A DNA stretch of 64,000 nucleotides from Algoriphagus sanaruensis (GTDB taxonomy: Bacteria > Bacteroidota > Bacteroidia > Cytophagales > Cyclobacteriaceae), in NCBI RefSeq assembly GCF_001593605.1, contig NZ_CP012836.1, positions 310,001 through 374,000 on the forward strand, given 5' to 3'. Under the pieces are notes generated by a model. The model had not been told where the DNA came from. It did not search any database and saw only the letters and a list, made by a program, of their open reading frames with translations. Both the position numbers and the translations under genes were made by a program. Positions 34,831 through 44,350 of this stretch are shown piece by piece (position 1 is the stretch's first letter; each line of letters starts with the position of its first letter).

Positions 34831-36360
34831 TCAATCTGCTCCATCCATTCTAGCTCGATCCAGTGTATAGTTAGCTGCATTCTTCCCCTGCTGGGTACCG
34901 ACCGTAGCATCAAAGGTCCAATGAATTCCTCCATACACTCTAGAAATTGCCGCCTCTTCGGCCCAAGCCCTAACTTTCGTGGCTTCTTGTGGGAAAACAT
35001 AGGCTAAGACCTCTGCCGCAGCGGCTGAAAAAACCGAATGTCCAGAGGTATAGCTTGGAAAATTAGGAGTACCGGCGATGGTTTCAAACCCATCAATAGT
35101 CTGAATAGGCCTCGGATAATGGTAATAATATTTAGCATCCCAGCAGGAGATTCCCGCATCCATGATTGCCATATTTAGGTAAGCCAGAGTTCGGGCTGAT
35201 CTCAGAGTACTGAGTCGGTATTTCACAATAAAACGATTTGCAAAATCATTCCAATGGCCCGGGGGAGTGTAGGTTCCCAACCCGTCTTGCCAAAAATTAG
35301 CAATTCGTCGTTGCTCGACTGTTCGATTCTTTGCAAAGTCCTTCAAGCGCTTCACATCGGCTTCATATTCCGGGGAACCAGGAGCAGGAGGTAATCCTGG
35401 TCTGTTAGCCTCCACATTCGGGATGTTCCAGAGTTTAACTTTCCCAAAGAGTGGAGTGAGTCCAACAGGTCGTTGAGGAGACTCAAGATTTTCCCATTTC
35501 CAACCAAATCGCTCGAATGCAGCATTTGCTATTGAATCTGAAACAGCCTTGGTAGTCTGTGCATGCTTCATCCCATCAGTTGAAGCTCGGTCCAAGGCAA
35601 GGGTTGCGACTACATTTCCAATTTGAATTCCAGCCTCCAGATCACTTTCTACAAATGCACCCGAAAGAAGTAAGCTTTCAAGATGTTCTTGCTCCAATTT
35701 TTCTAAATAGGCCGCTTCCAAAGGAAACATGGCAGTCAAAATTTTACGGGAGGAAGTAGCAATCACTGCCCCTTCTGATGGGTAAGACGGTACATCCTGA
35801 GATGGATATGCTGATGAAATAGAAGGGTCTACCCGATACGCAGCCGGTCGATTGTACAAGAATTTGTAATGCCATGCAGAAATCAATCCATCATATTGAG
35901 CAACAGAAAGATAGGCCAAAGCTCTACTTGCATAAGGCGGATGAGCAAAGGGAAATGCAGGGGGACCTTGAGGATTAGAAGGATCAGGAGATGGATAAGT
36001 GCCATCAGGGTTAGGTCCGGGAATCAAATTATACTTGGCGATTAATTCCAGCGCCACCTCATTCCAGCGTACCACTGGATTATTGGTCCATTTTTTAAGA
36101 CTTTCCCTTTGGCGGGAACTCATAGATTGAATAGCACTTTTGACCTGAACAAGTTCTTCTTGGTAAGCTGTCGAATTAATGGAGGATGGAATCGGAATCT
36201 CTATCGATGAACCTGATGGAATAAGAATTGGCTTCCAATTTCCCCCATTTTCATCTACTTGGTCAAAGACATAGCTTTCAAATTCTAATTCTGTTGGTAG
36301 GTCTCTCGAGCATGCCATCATCCCAAAAGCTAGCATATAAATAAGGCTATATTTTCTCAT
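34831..36360 (-). CDS. Vanadium-dependent haloperoxidase-like / PAP2-superfamily lipoprotein
   Basis: A 509-residue exported protein with a lipoprotein signal (MLAFGMMACSRD, Cys near 17). The C-terminal half has all phosphate/vanadate-site motifs of the PAP2 superfamily: K-x6-RP in KYYYHYPRP, the PSYTSGHSVFSAAA motif and SRVYGGIHWTFD. Order and spacing match vanadium haloperoxidases, but the same residues serve acid phosphatases, so either activity is possible. It is probably attached to the outer membrane or periplasmic. It lies 6 bases after an outer-membrane protein gene, with which it likely forms an operon. Confidence 0.85.
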   Translation of the reverse strand: MRKYSLIYMLAFGMMACSRDLPTELEFESYVFDQVDENGGNWKPILIPSGSSIEIPIPSSINSTAYQEELVQVKSAIQSMSSRQRESLKKWTNNPVVRWNEVALELIAKYNLIPGPNPDGTYPSPDPSNPQGPPAFPFAHPPYASRALAYLSVAQYDGLISAWHYKFLYNRPAAYRVDPSISSAYPSQDVPSYPSEGAVIATSSRKILTAMFPLEAAYLEKLEQEHLESLLLSGAFVESDLEAGIQIGNVVATLALDRASTDGMKHAQTTKAVSDSIANAAFERFGWKWENLESPQRPVGLTPLFGKVKLWNIPNVEANRPGLPPAPGSPEYEADVKRLKDFAKNRTVEQRRIANFWQDGLGTYTPPGHWNDFANRFIVKYRLSTLRSARTLAYLNMAIMDAGISCWDAKYYYHYPRPIQTIDGFETIAGTPNFPSYTSGHSVFSAAAAEVLAYVFPQEATKVRAWAEEAAISRVYGGIHWTFDATVGTQQGKNAANYTLDRARMDGAD

Positions 36361-36366
36361 CGATTA

Positions 36367-37305
36367 TTAGTTTAAAAGTTGAAATTGATAGGTCACCCCT
36401 ACTCCTATTGATGTCATTTTGGGAGCATTTTTCCCAGTGGTCACTTGATTGACGTAAGCCAAAAGTCCAAGCCCTTTAATCTGTCTGGAGTAATAATGCG
36501 CAAAAGCACCGACTTGTGTAAAATCAACGCGATTCGTTGGCTGAGGAGCGTTATATGCTCGAATATCATCTCCAAAAGTGGATTTCTGTACCTGATGGGT
36601 AAGTTCAACTCGGAGTGAATTTTGGAAAAACCATTTACCAAGGGCAGCATGAAAATTCCATGAGTTTGGAACATCCATCCAAGGTGTATAGTAGCTTCCA
36701 TTATTATAATAGTATTCTCTTTCAGCTTTCGTGTACCCTTTCCAGATATAACCTACTACTCCTCGCAGGTATATTCCTTTAGACATTTTGTAATGAGCCA
36801 ATCCTCTCCATGCCAATTGTGGTGTCCCTAGCCCCAAAGCATAAGGCTGATAGTCTGAGAGGTAATTGGAAATGGGAGTCGAAAAATTAAGGGAGGCAAA
36901 TCCAGTAAGTTGTCCTTTACCATGCGTTTTTTCGATTAATTGGTATTTAATTCCCAAGGAAAGGTCTTGAAGACCTGATGTCCCCGCAAATTTCCCTCCA
37001 TTGGGAAGAGTAGAATTGGTACTAACCCAAGGAATTCCCAAATAAACATTGAGTTTTAGAGAGAGACCATAAGCTGCCATTCCCATCGCCGTACGTCTTT
37101 GTACAGTGGCGATAGTACCGTTTTTCCGAAGGAAATCTCCTTCCCAATATTGGTCAAACTGACCGTATTCATAGTTTACCAGAAAGCAAATCTCCTTTTG
37201 AGGCATCATCAACTCATCAGTAGGAGATTGGGCATAGGTATAGATTTGAACTCCCACAAAGAACATAACAAGTCCCTTGAGGAATTTCAGGTAGAAATTC
37301 TTCAT
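36367..37305 (-). CDS. Outer-membrane beta-barrel protein, unassigned
   Basis: I chose ATG 37305 (MKNFYLKFLKGLVMFF), which begins a signal peptide ending QIYTYAQ; the frame extends 18 residues upstream. The 312-residue product alternates polar and hydrophobic residues with many aromatic strands (YGLSLKLNVYLGIPWV, GLQDLSLGIKYQLIEK, SIGVGVTYQFQLLN) and ends with an aromatic residue pattern typical of barrels. It resembles proteins annotated as MetA-pathway/phenol-degradation-type porins, a weak match by eye. It is coupled to the haloperoxidase-like gene, suggesting a joint envelope role. Confidence 0.72.
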   Translation of the reverse strand: MKNFYLKFLKGLVMFFVGVQIYTYAQSPTDELMMPQKEICFLVNYEYGQFDQYWEGDFLRKNGTIATVQRRTAMGMAAYGLSLKLNVYLGIPWVSTNSTLPNGGKFAGTSGLQDLSLGIKYQLIEKTHGKGQLTGFASLNFSTPISNYLSDYQPYALGLGTPQLAWRGLAHYKMSKGIYLRGVVGYIWKGYTKAEREYYYNNGSYYTPWMDVPNSWNFHAALGKWFFQNSLRVELTHQVQKSTFGDDIRAYNAPQPTNRVDFTQVGAFAHYYSRQIKGLGLLAYVNQVTTGKNAPKMTSIGVGVTYQFQLLN

Positions 37306-37337
37306 AGCTAATTGATAGTGTAAAATGGAAAAACCTC

Positions 37338-37371
37338 TATCAGGGAGGAACAACAACAAACCTCCCTGATA
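37338..37371 (-). terminator. Terminator-like hairpin between two minus-strand genes
   Basis: Perfect 11-bp stem (37338-37348 with 37361-37371) with a 12-base loop, followed on the minus strand by GAGGTTTTT. It lies between the 181-residue protein gene and the barrel gene and may separate their transcripts or attenuate read-through. Confidence 0.6.
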
Positions 37372-37428
37372 CAGGATAAAGAAATGACTCTCAGATTCTC
37401 CTAGGAATGGAGAAGAGTCTCATAAAAT

Positions 37429-37974
37429 TTAGGAGGCCTGTGGAGGAGGGGAATCAATCGTGAAATACGGACTCATGTAAGGTGAAAAAATAAACCCAAT
37501 CTGTACTTTATGGCTTAGCTGAGGATAGGCATCAAATGCCAATACCTCAGCATCCAAATAATCTTTAGCAAATAATTTTAGAAAGCTCTTTCCTTGATTA
37601 TCCTGTGGCAATTCATCATCAACCAAGGAGGAAATCCAGATGGAGACTGAATTTTCAAGACTTTTTCGAGCAGTATCCGCCACATAAATGATTTGTAAGG
37701 TATCATTTTGGTAGCGTTGCTTGATGGCACGAAAGTACTTCCCATCTTTTTCAAATCGAGTATTTGTCGCCTGAAACTCGTCTTGGTTAGACATATAAGG
37801 AGCTGCCAAGGGAATTCCCATCATTCGCTCCTCCAAACTTCCAATTTGATCGCTGTAAATTTTATCACCCCAATCTTTTTCTAAGGAAAGATGAACACTG
37901 AGGTAAAAAGCATAATAGCCAAAATGAAATATGGCAAAACAACCTAAAAGAAATATGGCTACTGCTCTTCTCAA
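37429..37974 (-). CDS. Uncharacterised membrane-anchored protein
   Basis: A 181-residue protein with one N-terminal hydrophobic helix (AVAIFLLGCFAIFHFGYYAF) and a largely soluble remainder with several Tyr/Phe and acidic positions and a Pro-rich end (SPPPQAS). I recognise no family. The start is a TTG at 37974; no in-frame ATG precedes the hydrophobic stretch. Same strand as the barrel and haloperoxidase-like genes 70-120 bases downstream but with a terminator-like hairpin between. Confidence that it is a real gene is good; function unknown. Confidence 0.6.
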   Translation of the reverse strand: MRRAVAIFLLGCFAIFHFGYYAFYLSVHLSLEKDWGDKIYSDQIGSLEERMMGIPLAAPYMSNQDEFQATNTRFEKDGKYFRAIKQRYQNDTLQIIYVADTARKSLENSVSIWISSLVDDELPQDNQGKSFLKLFAKDYLDAEVLAFDAYPQLSHKVQIGFIFSPYMSPYFTIDSPPPQAS

Positions 37975-38083
37975 GATTTAAAAGAATTAGATCATCAAGT
38001 TGCTGGAATTGACTCAAAAATAAAAATGATGGATCGAAATTATTTCTTTTGAATTGAATTAACCACTTGAATGAAGCCTAAGC

Positions 38084-38281
38084 TTACCTAAAGACATACA
38101 TCCAAAAAAACCGGATTAAGATCAAGGCGAGTAGAAATCCCCCATATACTTTTAATACTTTCAGGCGATTAAATCGATCCAGAAACCATAATACGATCAC
38201 CGGTTTTATTAAACCGAGGAAAATACTGATTAAGCAAAGCCCAATCAGCAACTCTAACATGACGCTAACTGCTTCCACCAT
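38084..38281 (-). CDS. Small two-helix membrane protein, unknown
   Basis: A 65-residue protein with two hydrophobic helices (about 7-32 and 44-62) joined by a short basic loop (DRFNRLKVLKVYGG). The pattern GLIKPVIVLWFLDRFNR is like other tiny membrane proteins of this phylum that I remember without a name. Same strand as infB, which ends 63 bases upstream. The real start may be the ATG at 38281 or the Met at residue 8. Function unknown. Confidence 0.55.
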   Translation of the reverse strand: MVEAVSVMLELLIGLCLISIFLGLIKPVIVLWFLDRFNRLKVLKVYGGFLLALILIRFFWMYVFR

Positions 38282-38293
38282 CCTAAAATCAAA

Positions 38294-38319
38294 GAAGGAA
38301 CGATTATCACCGTTCCTTC
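38294..38319. terminator. Hairpin after infB
   Basis: Nine-bp stem (GAAGGAACG at 38294-38302 with CGTTCCTTC at 38311-38319) with an eight-base loop, 25 bases after the infB stop on the minus strand; the following bases are only moderately T-rich (TTTGATTTT). Confidence 0.6.
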
Positions 38320-38343
38320 CTATTTATTAAATCAAAGCCTTAC

Positions 38344-41211
38344 TTATTTTTTGCGCTTAATTTCTCGCATTTCATATCCTTCAATAGTATCGTCGATTTG
38401 GATATTATTGAAGTTCTTGATCGAAATACCGCATTCATAACCCGCTTTTACCTCCGATACATCGTCTTTGAATCGCTTCAATTGATCGATTTCACCTTCG
38501 TGAATTACAATACCATCTCGAATGATGCGAATCTTATTCTTTCTGGTAATGAAACCATCGGTCACGTAAGAACCTGCAACGGTTCCGACTTTCGAGATTT
38601 TAAATACCTCACGGACGATAATATTACCGGTAATGACTTCTTCATATTCTGGCTCAAGCATCCCCTCGATTGCATCCTTGATTTGGTTGATCGCGTCATA
38701 GATGATTGAGTAATGTCTGATTTCAATTTCTTCCTGCTCAGCAAGCTTCTTGGCATTGGAAGAAGGACGAACTTGGAAACCAATAATAATGGCATCTGAG
38801 GCAGAAGCTAACAATACGTCAGATTCAGAAATTTGCCCTACACCTTTATGAATGATGCTCACTTTCACCTCATCCTTGGAAAGTTTGAGTAATGAATCGG
38901 ACAGGGCTTCCACCGAGCCGTCCACGTCACCTTTAATGATGATATTAAGTTCTTTGAAGCTTCCGATTGCCAAACGACGACCGATTTCATCCAAGGTGAT
39001 ATGCTTCTTGGTACGCAAACTTTGTTCACGCTGAATCTGCTCTCTTGAGTTGGCGATTTCTCTAGCTTCTCTTTCTGTATCGTAAACCTTAATGGTGTCA
39101 CCTGCTTGAGGAGCTCCACTTAGACCCAACATCTGCACTGGCGTAGAAGGACCTGCCTCCTTTAATTTTTTGCCTTTGTGATCAAACATTGCTTTGACAC
39201 GGCCATAGTGTTGTCCAGCTACCATGACATCTCCAATTCGAAGGGTACCAGCTTGAATCATGATGGTAGCCACATAGCCTCGTCCTTTATCAAGGGAAGC
39301 TTCAATTACAGTACCTACAGCATTCTTATTCGGATTAGCCTTCAATTCTAGGATTTCAGCTTCCAAAAGGACTTTTTCCAATAATTCATCAACTCCTTGA
39401 CCTGTTTTTGCAGAGATGTCTTGAGACTGGTATTTACCACCCCAATCTTCTACAAGGAGATTCATATTGGCTAATTCTTCCTTAATCTTTTCAGGTCTCG
39501 CGTTAGGCTTATCTACCTTATTGATTGCAAAAATCATCGGTACACCGGCCACTTGAGCGTGATTAATCGCTTCTTTGGTCTGAGGCATGATGCTATCATC
39601 CGCTGCAATTACAATAATTGCCACGTCTGTGATTTTCGCACCACGAGCACGCATCGCGGTGAATGCTTCGTGACCAGGAGTATCCAAGAAGGCAATTTTA
39701 TGACCGGTTTTCGTCATTACATCATACGCTCCGATGTGCTGAGTAATACCCCCAGCTTCTGCTGCGGTTACTTTTGACATTCGGATGTAATCAAGCAACG
39801 AGGTCTTACCATGGTCAACGTGTCCCATGATCGTCACAATCGGTGCTCTTTCTTCGAGCTCTTCTTCGGTATCCTCTACTTCTTCTACCCTCTCATCTTC
39901 GATGGATTGGATAAATTCTACATCATAGCCAAACTCGTCCCCAATAATGGTGATTGCTTCGGCATCCAGACGTTGGTTTATGGAAACGAACATTCCAAGA
40001 GACATACAGGTAGAAATCACCTGATTCACTGAAACATCCATGAGAGAAGCGAGATCGTTGGCCGAAATAAATTCGGTTACTTTCAATACTTTGCTATCCT
40101 CACCTTCCATTTCGACCTCACGATCACGCTCAGCACGCTTGTCTCTACGTGATTTCGTCTTACCTCCGCCAGGCTTATTGCCTTGAAGGCGAGCAAGAGT
40201 CTGTTTGATTTGATCTTGGATTTCCTTTTGGGTAGGTTCAGCTTTTTGCACGCGTTGTTGCTGTTGCTGATTATTACCTCCTTTTTGGTTTCCTTTTCCT
40301 TGATTCGGTCTATTTTGACCACCTCGGTTATCCTGAGGTCTATTTTGCTGACCAGCAGGAGCCCCTCCTGGTTTATCAATTCTTTTTCTTGGACGCTTTT
40401 TATCCCGTCCTTTTTCATCAGAGGAAGCCACAGGTCCACCTTTTTTCTTAGGCTTCTCTACTGGCAATTCGATTTTCCCGAGTACTGTCAAACCTTTAAG
40501 CGAATCTGCTTTTGCGGCGATCACCTCATCTTCCTTAGGAGCAGGAGTGGGAACCACAGGAGCTGATACTGGAGCGACAGGCTTTGGAGCTGGCGTTTGT
40601 TGCTGAACCGGCTTTGGTTGTTCTTGTCTCGGAGGCTGAGGGGCCTGAGGCTTTGGTTGAGCAGGTGTTTGTTGCTGAATAGGCTTAGGTTGCTCTTGTC
40701 TCGGAAGTTGAGGCGCCTGAGGTCTTTCAGGAGCACGCTCCTCTTTTGCTTTCGGAGCAGGAGTTGGAGTTGGAGCAGGCGCCGGGGCCTTTTTCTCCAA
40801 ATCGATTTTCCCAAGGATCTTAATGCCCTCCAATTTTGGAGCGTCAGGAGTAATTTTTTCGGGCTCTTCTGCCTGCACCTTTGGAGCTGGTGCAACTTGT
40901 ACTGGCTCTTCCCGTTGAACAGGAGCAGCAACAGGAGCAGGTTCAGGTGCTTTTTCCTGCTTTGGAGCTTCCGGTTCTAGCGATATAGGCTCATGACGCT
41001 TCCCAATAGAAAGGTGGGAAGCCTCTTCTTTTTCCAGCGCAGAGGATTTGAACTCCTTTTCCAACATAGCCACTTGCTCCATAGTGATTTTGGAATTGGG
41101 ATTGTTCTCTACCTCAAAGCCACGCTTGGCCAAAGACTCCACAATGGTTGATGTCCCCACGTTGAGTTTTCGGGCAATCTGGCCTAATCGCATCATTTTT
41201 TCTTCTGACAT
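38344..41211 (-). CDS. infB: Translation initiation factor IF-2
   Basis: GTPase delivering initiator tRNA to the ribosome. I chose ATG 41211 ([15 protein letters not shown]), two codons inside the frame. The N-terminal IF2_N domain (to about residue 55) is followed by a very long Pro/Gln/Ala/Lys-rich linker (about 60-360) with a 24-residue tandem repeat. A second IF2_N-type segment (residues 365-440) precedes the G domain with [15 protein letters not shown] (near 460), DTPGHEAF and NKVDK. Beta-barrel and C-terminal domains complete it. Total 955 residues. Third gene of the rimP-nusA-infB operon. Confidence 0.97.
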   Translation of the reverse strand: MSEEKMMRLGQIARKLNVGTSTIVESLAKRGFEVENNPNSKITMEQVAMLEKEFKSSALEKEEASHLSIGKRHEPISLEPEAPKQEKAPEPAPVAAPVQREEPVQVAPAPKVQAEEPEKITPDAPKLEGIKILGKIDLEKKAPAPAPTPTPAPKAKEERAPERPQAPQLPRQEQPKPIQQQTPAQPKPQAPQPPRQEQPKPVQQQTPAPKPVAPVSAPVVPTPAPKEDEVIAAKADSLKGLTVLGKIELPVEKPKKKGGPVASSDEKGRDKKRPRKRIDKPGGAPAGQQNRPQDNRGGQNRPNQGKGNQKGGNNQQQQQRVQKAEPTQKEIQDQIKQTLARLQGNKPGGGKTKSRRDKRAERDREVEMEGEDSKVLKVTEFISANDLASLMDVSVNQVISTCMSLGMFVSINQRLDAEAITIIGDEFGYDVEFIQSIEDERVEEVEDTEEELEERAPIVTIMGHVDHGKTSLLDYIRMSKVTAAEAGGITQHIGAYDVMTKTGHKIAFLDTPGHEAFTAMRARGAKITDVAIIVIAADDSIMPQTKEAINHAQVAGVPMIFAINKVDKPNARPEKIKEELANMNLLVEDWGGKYQSQDISAKTGQGVDELLEKVLLEAEILELKANPNKNAVGTVIEASLDKGRGYVATIMIQAGTLRIGDVMVAGQHYGRVKAMFDHKGKKLKEAGPSTPVQMLGLSGAPQAGDTIKVYDTEREAREIANSREQIQREQSLRTKKHITLDEIGRRLAIGSFKELNIIIKGDVDGSVEALSDSLLKLSKDEVKVSIIHKGVGQISESDVLLASASDAIIIGFQVRPSSNAKKLAEQEEIEIRHYSIIYDAINQIKDAIEGMLEPEYEEVITGNIIVREVFKISKVGTVAGSYVTDGFITRKNKIRIIRDGIVIHEGEIDQLKRFKDDVSEVKAGYECGISIKNFNNIQIDDTIEGYEMREIKRKK

Positions 41212-41273
41212 AAGCAAAAACCTCTTTCGAAATCTTAAGTAAAATTAGGTATTCTTTGGGTTGAAACCCGGTA

Positions 41274-42518
41274 TTATTGTTCAAATTCTTGTCTTAGAAT
41301 TCGGAATATCTCTTCGATTGTCTCCTCTTCTAGCTCAGTACGACGAGTAAGGTCTTCTTTTGTCAAAGCCAAAACACTTTTCGCAGTATCTAAGCCTGTC
41401 TTTTTGAGCTCATCAATGATCCACTGATCAATTTCATCAGAGAATTCATTTAGATCCACATCTTCTTCCTCGTATTCGTTTAACTCTCTGAATACATCAA
41501 TCTCATAGCCTACCAGTTTGCTGGCAAGTTTGATATTGTATCCACCTTTACCTATCGCAAGAGATACTTGGTCAGGCTTTAGGAAAACAGAGATTCTTTT
41601 CGTGTCGGCATTCACAGAAATAGAAGACACCTTGGCTGGACTCAATGCTCTTGAAACATAAAGCTCTAGGTTGTCTGTGTAATTGATCACATCAATATTT
41701 TCATTCTGAAGTTCACGCACGACAGCATGGATACGAGATCCTTTCATTCCGACGCAAGCTCCTACTGGATCAATTCGGTCATCATAGGATTCCACGGCTA
41801 CTTTCGCTCTTTCTCCTGGTTCTCTCACGATTTTTACGATGGTTATCAATCCATCATAAACTTCAGGAACTTCATTTTCAAACAATCGCTCAAGGAAAAC
41901 CGGCGACGTACGAGAAAGGATTACCTTCGGATTGCCATTGAGCATATCTACACGGTGAACAATTGCTTTGACAGTATCTCCTTTGCGGAATCTGTCTTTA
42001 GGAATTTGCTCGCCTTTAGGAAGGATCAGCTCATTTCCTTCGCCGTCTATTAACAAAATCTCTCTACCCAAAATTTGGTAAACTTCAGCAGAGATGATTT
42101 CGCCAATTTGCTCCTCGTATTTATTGTAAAGGATATCTTTTTCAAGATCCTTAATTTTTTGAATTAGCGTCTGACGAGCCATTTGCACGGCTCTTCTTCC
42201 GAAGTCTTCCAATTCAATTTTTTCATACACTTCTTCTCCGATTTCAAAATCAGGCTCAATTTTTTGAGCATCTGTAAGACTGATTTTATCGAAATCCCAG
42301 ATATCCTCGGAATTATCATCTACAATCTCCCTGATCCTGAAAATCTCCAGATCACCCTTGTCTGCATTGATGGTTACGTCAAAGTTTTCGTCCGTTTCAA
42401 ATTTTTTACGGATCATCGCTCTGAATACATCTTCCAGAATACGGATCATGGTAGGTCGATCCACATTTTTAGACCTTGCAAATTCTGCAAAGGATTCTAT
42501 TAAGATTTTGGCATCCAT
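41274..42518 (-). CDS. nusA: Transcription termination/antitermination factor NusA
   Basis: RNA polymerase-binding factor for pausing, termination and antitermination. The N-terminal polymerase-binding domain is followed by an S1 domain (about 130-200) and two KH domains (about 230-345; GACVGMKGSRIHAVVREL and LAIGKGGYNIKLASKL carry the GxxG loops), then a short acidic tail (residues 350-414). Length of 414 is usual in this phylum; the additional C-terminal repeats of E. coli NusA are missing. It starts 5 bases after rimP ends and is followed by infB. Confidence 0.97.
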   Translation of the reverse strand: MDAKILIESFAEFARSKNVDRPTMIRILEDVFRAMIRKKFETDENFDVTINADKGDLEIFRIREIVDDNSEDIWDFDKISLTDAQKIEPDFEIGEEVYEKIELEDFGRRAVQMARQTLIQKIKDLEKDILYNKYEEQIGEIISAEVYQILGREILLIDGEGNELILPKGEQIPKDRFRKGDTVKAIVHRVDMLNGNPKVILSRTSPVFLERLFENEVPEVYDGLITIVKIVREPGERAKVAVESYDDRIDPVGACVGMKGSRIHAVVRELQNENIDVINYTDNLELYVSRALSPAKVSSISVNADTKRISVFLKPDQVSLAIGKGGYNIKLASKLVGYEIDVFRELNEYEEEDVDLNEFSDEIDQWIIDELKKTGLDTAKSVLALTKEDLTRRTELEEETIEEIFRILRQEFEQ

Positions 42519-42523
42519 TGGAG

Positions 42524-42997
42524 TTATTTAAAAGATACTTGTACGGTTGATTTTTTAATTTCATTTAAGGCAAAGGTCATTTCTTCTTCGATGGCCTTTT
42601 TGCCCTTTTCTTTTTTTCGAACTGCCAGTTTGATTTGATTTTCATCCACCTCAAGAAGCTTTCCCGAAATCTCCGAGCCGCTTTGAAGAAGGATTTTTAG
42701 ATCCCTGCCAATATTTTTTTTGTACTGTCGGGGCGAGCCTAAAGGAAAATCTAATCCAGGTGAAGAAACTTCAAGAATAAAAGCTTGAGGGAACAAGTCG
42801 CTCGTTTCTAATTCTTCTGAAATTGCTCGACTCACTTTTGCGCAAGCTTCGATGGTAATTCCTTCATCGGAATCGATTAAGATTACCAATTTAATTTTTC
42901 CAGCTTTTTCCTCTGTTTGGATATCTACAATGAAAAAGGATTCATCTGGAAGATGATTTAAAACCAAATTTTCTATTTGCTTAGTCAATCCGCTCAT
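42524..42997 (-). CDS. rimP: Ribosome maturation factor RimP
   Basis: Assists 30S subunit assembly. The 157 residues contain the N-terminal alpha/beta domain (VLIDSDEGITIEACAKVSRA) with the LEVSSPGLDFPL motif near residue 80, followed by the C-terminal SH3-like barrel. It is the first gene of the rimP-nusA-infB operon, which is conserved across bacteria. A small hairpin stands 18 bases upstream of the start. Confidence 0.95.
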   Translation of the reverse strand: MSGLTKQIENLVLNHLPDESFFIVDIQTEEKAGKIKLVILIDSDEGITIEACAKVSRAISEELETSDLFPQAFILEVSSPGLDFPLGSPRQYKKNIGRDLKILLQSGSEISGKLLEVDENQIKLAVRKKEKGKKAIEEEMTFALNEIKKSTVQVSFK

Positions 42998-43314
42998 AGG
43001 TAGCTATAATGAAAGAGGGGACTTTTGTCCCCTCCAGAAACTTTCGAATACGCCACAAAACTAATACAAAGAATCTCGATTTGCAAAATCTGAATAACGA
43101 TATCATTTTCAATACGCTGAAATCTAATTTGGATATCGGGAAAGGATAACGATCTCAATTGGGAAAATACTTTTTGACCCTTGAACAAAAAATTGGGGAA
43201 TACCTCAGTTTTATCGATTTAAGATAATAATTTTGCCCTCCCGCGTTAAGAAACAGTACAGAGGTACTATCTTAAACTCCTAACTCCAACACAAGCCATT
43301 CAGACAAGTAAACC
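42998..43314. other. Divergent intergenic region rimP / mreB
   Basis: 317 bases between the start codons of rimP (minus) and mreB (plus). It contains an 8-bp hairpin near rimP (43015-43022 with 43027-43034, TTTT loop) and a -7-like TAATTTTG (43228-43235) 80 bases before mreB. A 64-codon minus-strand frame (42994-43188) has no family features. I see no other gene or RNA. Confidence 0.75.
43228..43235 (+). promoter_or_regulatory. Possible -7 element of the mreB operon
   Basis: TAATTTTG matches TAnnTTTG, 79 bases upstream of the mreB ATG. No TTTG at the ideal -33 position is seen, so the full promoter is uncertain. Confidence 0.45.
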
Positions 43315-44343
43315 ATGGGATTATTCGATTTTTTCTCTAGTGATATAGCCATTGACTTGGGTACTGCAAATACCCTGATCATTCACAAAGACAAAATTGT
43401 GGTTGATGAACCTTCTATCATAGCAATTGACAAAACCAACAATCGAGTTTTGGCTGTAGGAAGAGAAGCGATGAACATGCACGAAAAAACGCATGAAAAC
43501 ATCAAAACTATCCGCCCTCTAAAAGACGGAGTAATTGCAGACTTCTACGCAGCAGAGCAAATGATCCGAGGTTTGATCAAAATGATCCCCGGTCAGAAAA
43601 AAGGAATGTTTCCCCAATCTCACCGAATGGTGATTTGTATTCCTTCTGGAATCACGGAAGTTGAAAAGAGAGCTGTTCGTGACTCTGCAGAACATGCTGG
43701 TGCCAAAGAAGTCTATATGATCTACGAACCGATTGCTGCGGCGATTGGTATTGGGATTGATATTGAAAAGCCAATGGGCTCAATGATCGTAGATATCGGT
43801 GGTGGTACCACAGAAATTGCCTTGATTGCTTTGTCTGGAATTGTAGCGGATCAGTCGATTCGAGTGGCTGGTGATACTTTCACCAAAGATATCCTTGACT
43901 ACATGAGAAGACAGCACAACCTTCTCATAGGTGAACGATCTGCAGAAAAAGTAAAAATCGCGATCGGATCTGCATTAACTGAATTGGATGAAGCTCCAGA
44001 GGATTATGAAATCCGTGGTCGTGACCTTATGACAGGTATTCCAAAGGTGATTAAAGTTTCATACTCCGAAATTGCTTTTGCACTCGATAAATCTGTATCC
44101 AAAATCGAAGAAGCGGTATTGAAGGCCCTAGAAATTGCCCCACCAGAACTTTCTGCTGACATCTATGATAATGGAATTCACCTAACCGGCGGTGGTGCAT
44201 TATTGAAAGGACTGGATAAGCGTTTACACCAAAAGACCAAATTACCGATCCACATTGCTGAGGATCCATTAAGAGCTGTGGTCAGGGGAACTGGAACAGC
44301 CCTTAAAAATATCCAAAACTTCAGAACCGTATTGATGACCTGA
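43315..44343 (+). CDS. mreB: Rod-shape-determining protein MreB
   Basis: Bacterial actin homologue organising side-wall synthesis. Nucleotide-binding motifs visible are DLGTANTLI (phosphate 1), DIGGGTTEIALI (phosphate 2) and LTGGGALLKGLDKRL (adenosine). Length 342 residues is standard. First gene of the mreB-mreC-mreD-mrdA-rodA operon; mreC begins 7 bases after its stop. Confidence 0.98.
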   Translation: MGLFDFFSSDIAIDLGTANTLIIHKDKIVVDEPSIIAIDKTNNRVLAVGREAMNMHEKTHENIKTIRPLKDGVIADFYAAEQMIRGLIKMIPGQKKGMFPQSHRMVICIPSGITEVEKRAVRDSAEHAGAKEVYMIYEPIAAAIGIGIDIEKPMGSMIVDIGGGTTEIALIALSGIVADQSIRVAGDTFTKDILDYMRRQHNLLIGERSAEKVKIAIGSALTELDEAPEDYEIRGRDLMTGIPKVIKVSYSEIAFALDKSVSKIEEAVLKALEIAPPELSADIYDNGIHLTGGGALLKGLDKRLHQKTKLPIHIAEDPLRAVVRGTGTALKNIQNFRTVLMT

Positions 44344-44350
44344 GAATTGA

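Noticed and set aside
40595..40738. Tandem repeat considered as a possible CRISPR or mobile repeat
   Set aside because: Two imperfect in-frame copies without spacers inside a protein gene; it is a coding repeat.
40083..40980. Several long overlapping frames on both strands inside infB
   Set aside because: The Pro/Gln/Ala-rich repeats leave stop-free shadows in other frames; the IF-2 frame explains the region fully.
42994..43188. 64-codon minus-strand frame between rimP and mreB
   Set aside because: No signal peptide, membrane helix or family motif; it overlaps the rimP start and the leader hairpin, so it is most likely a chance frame.
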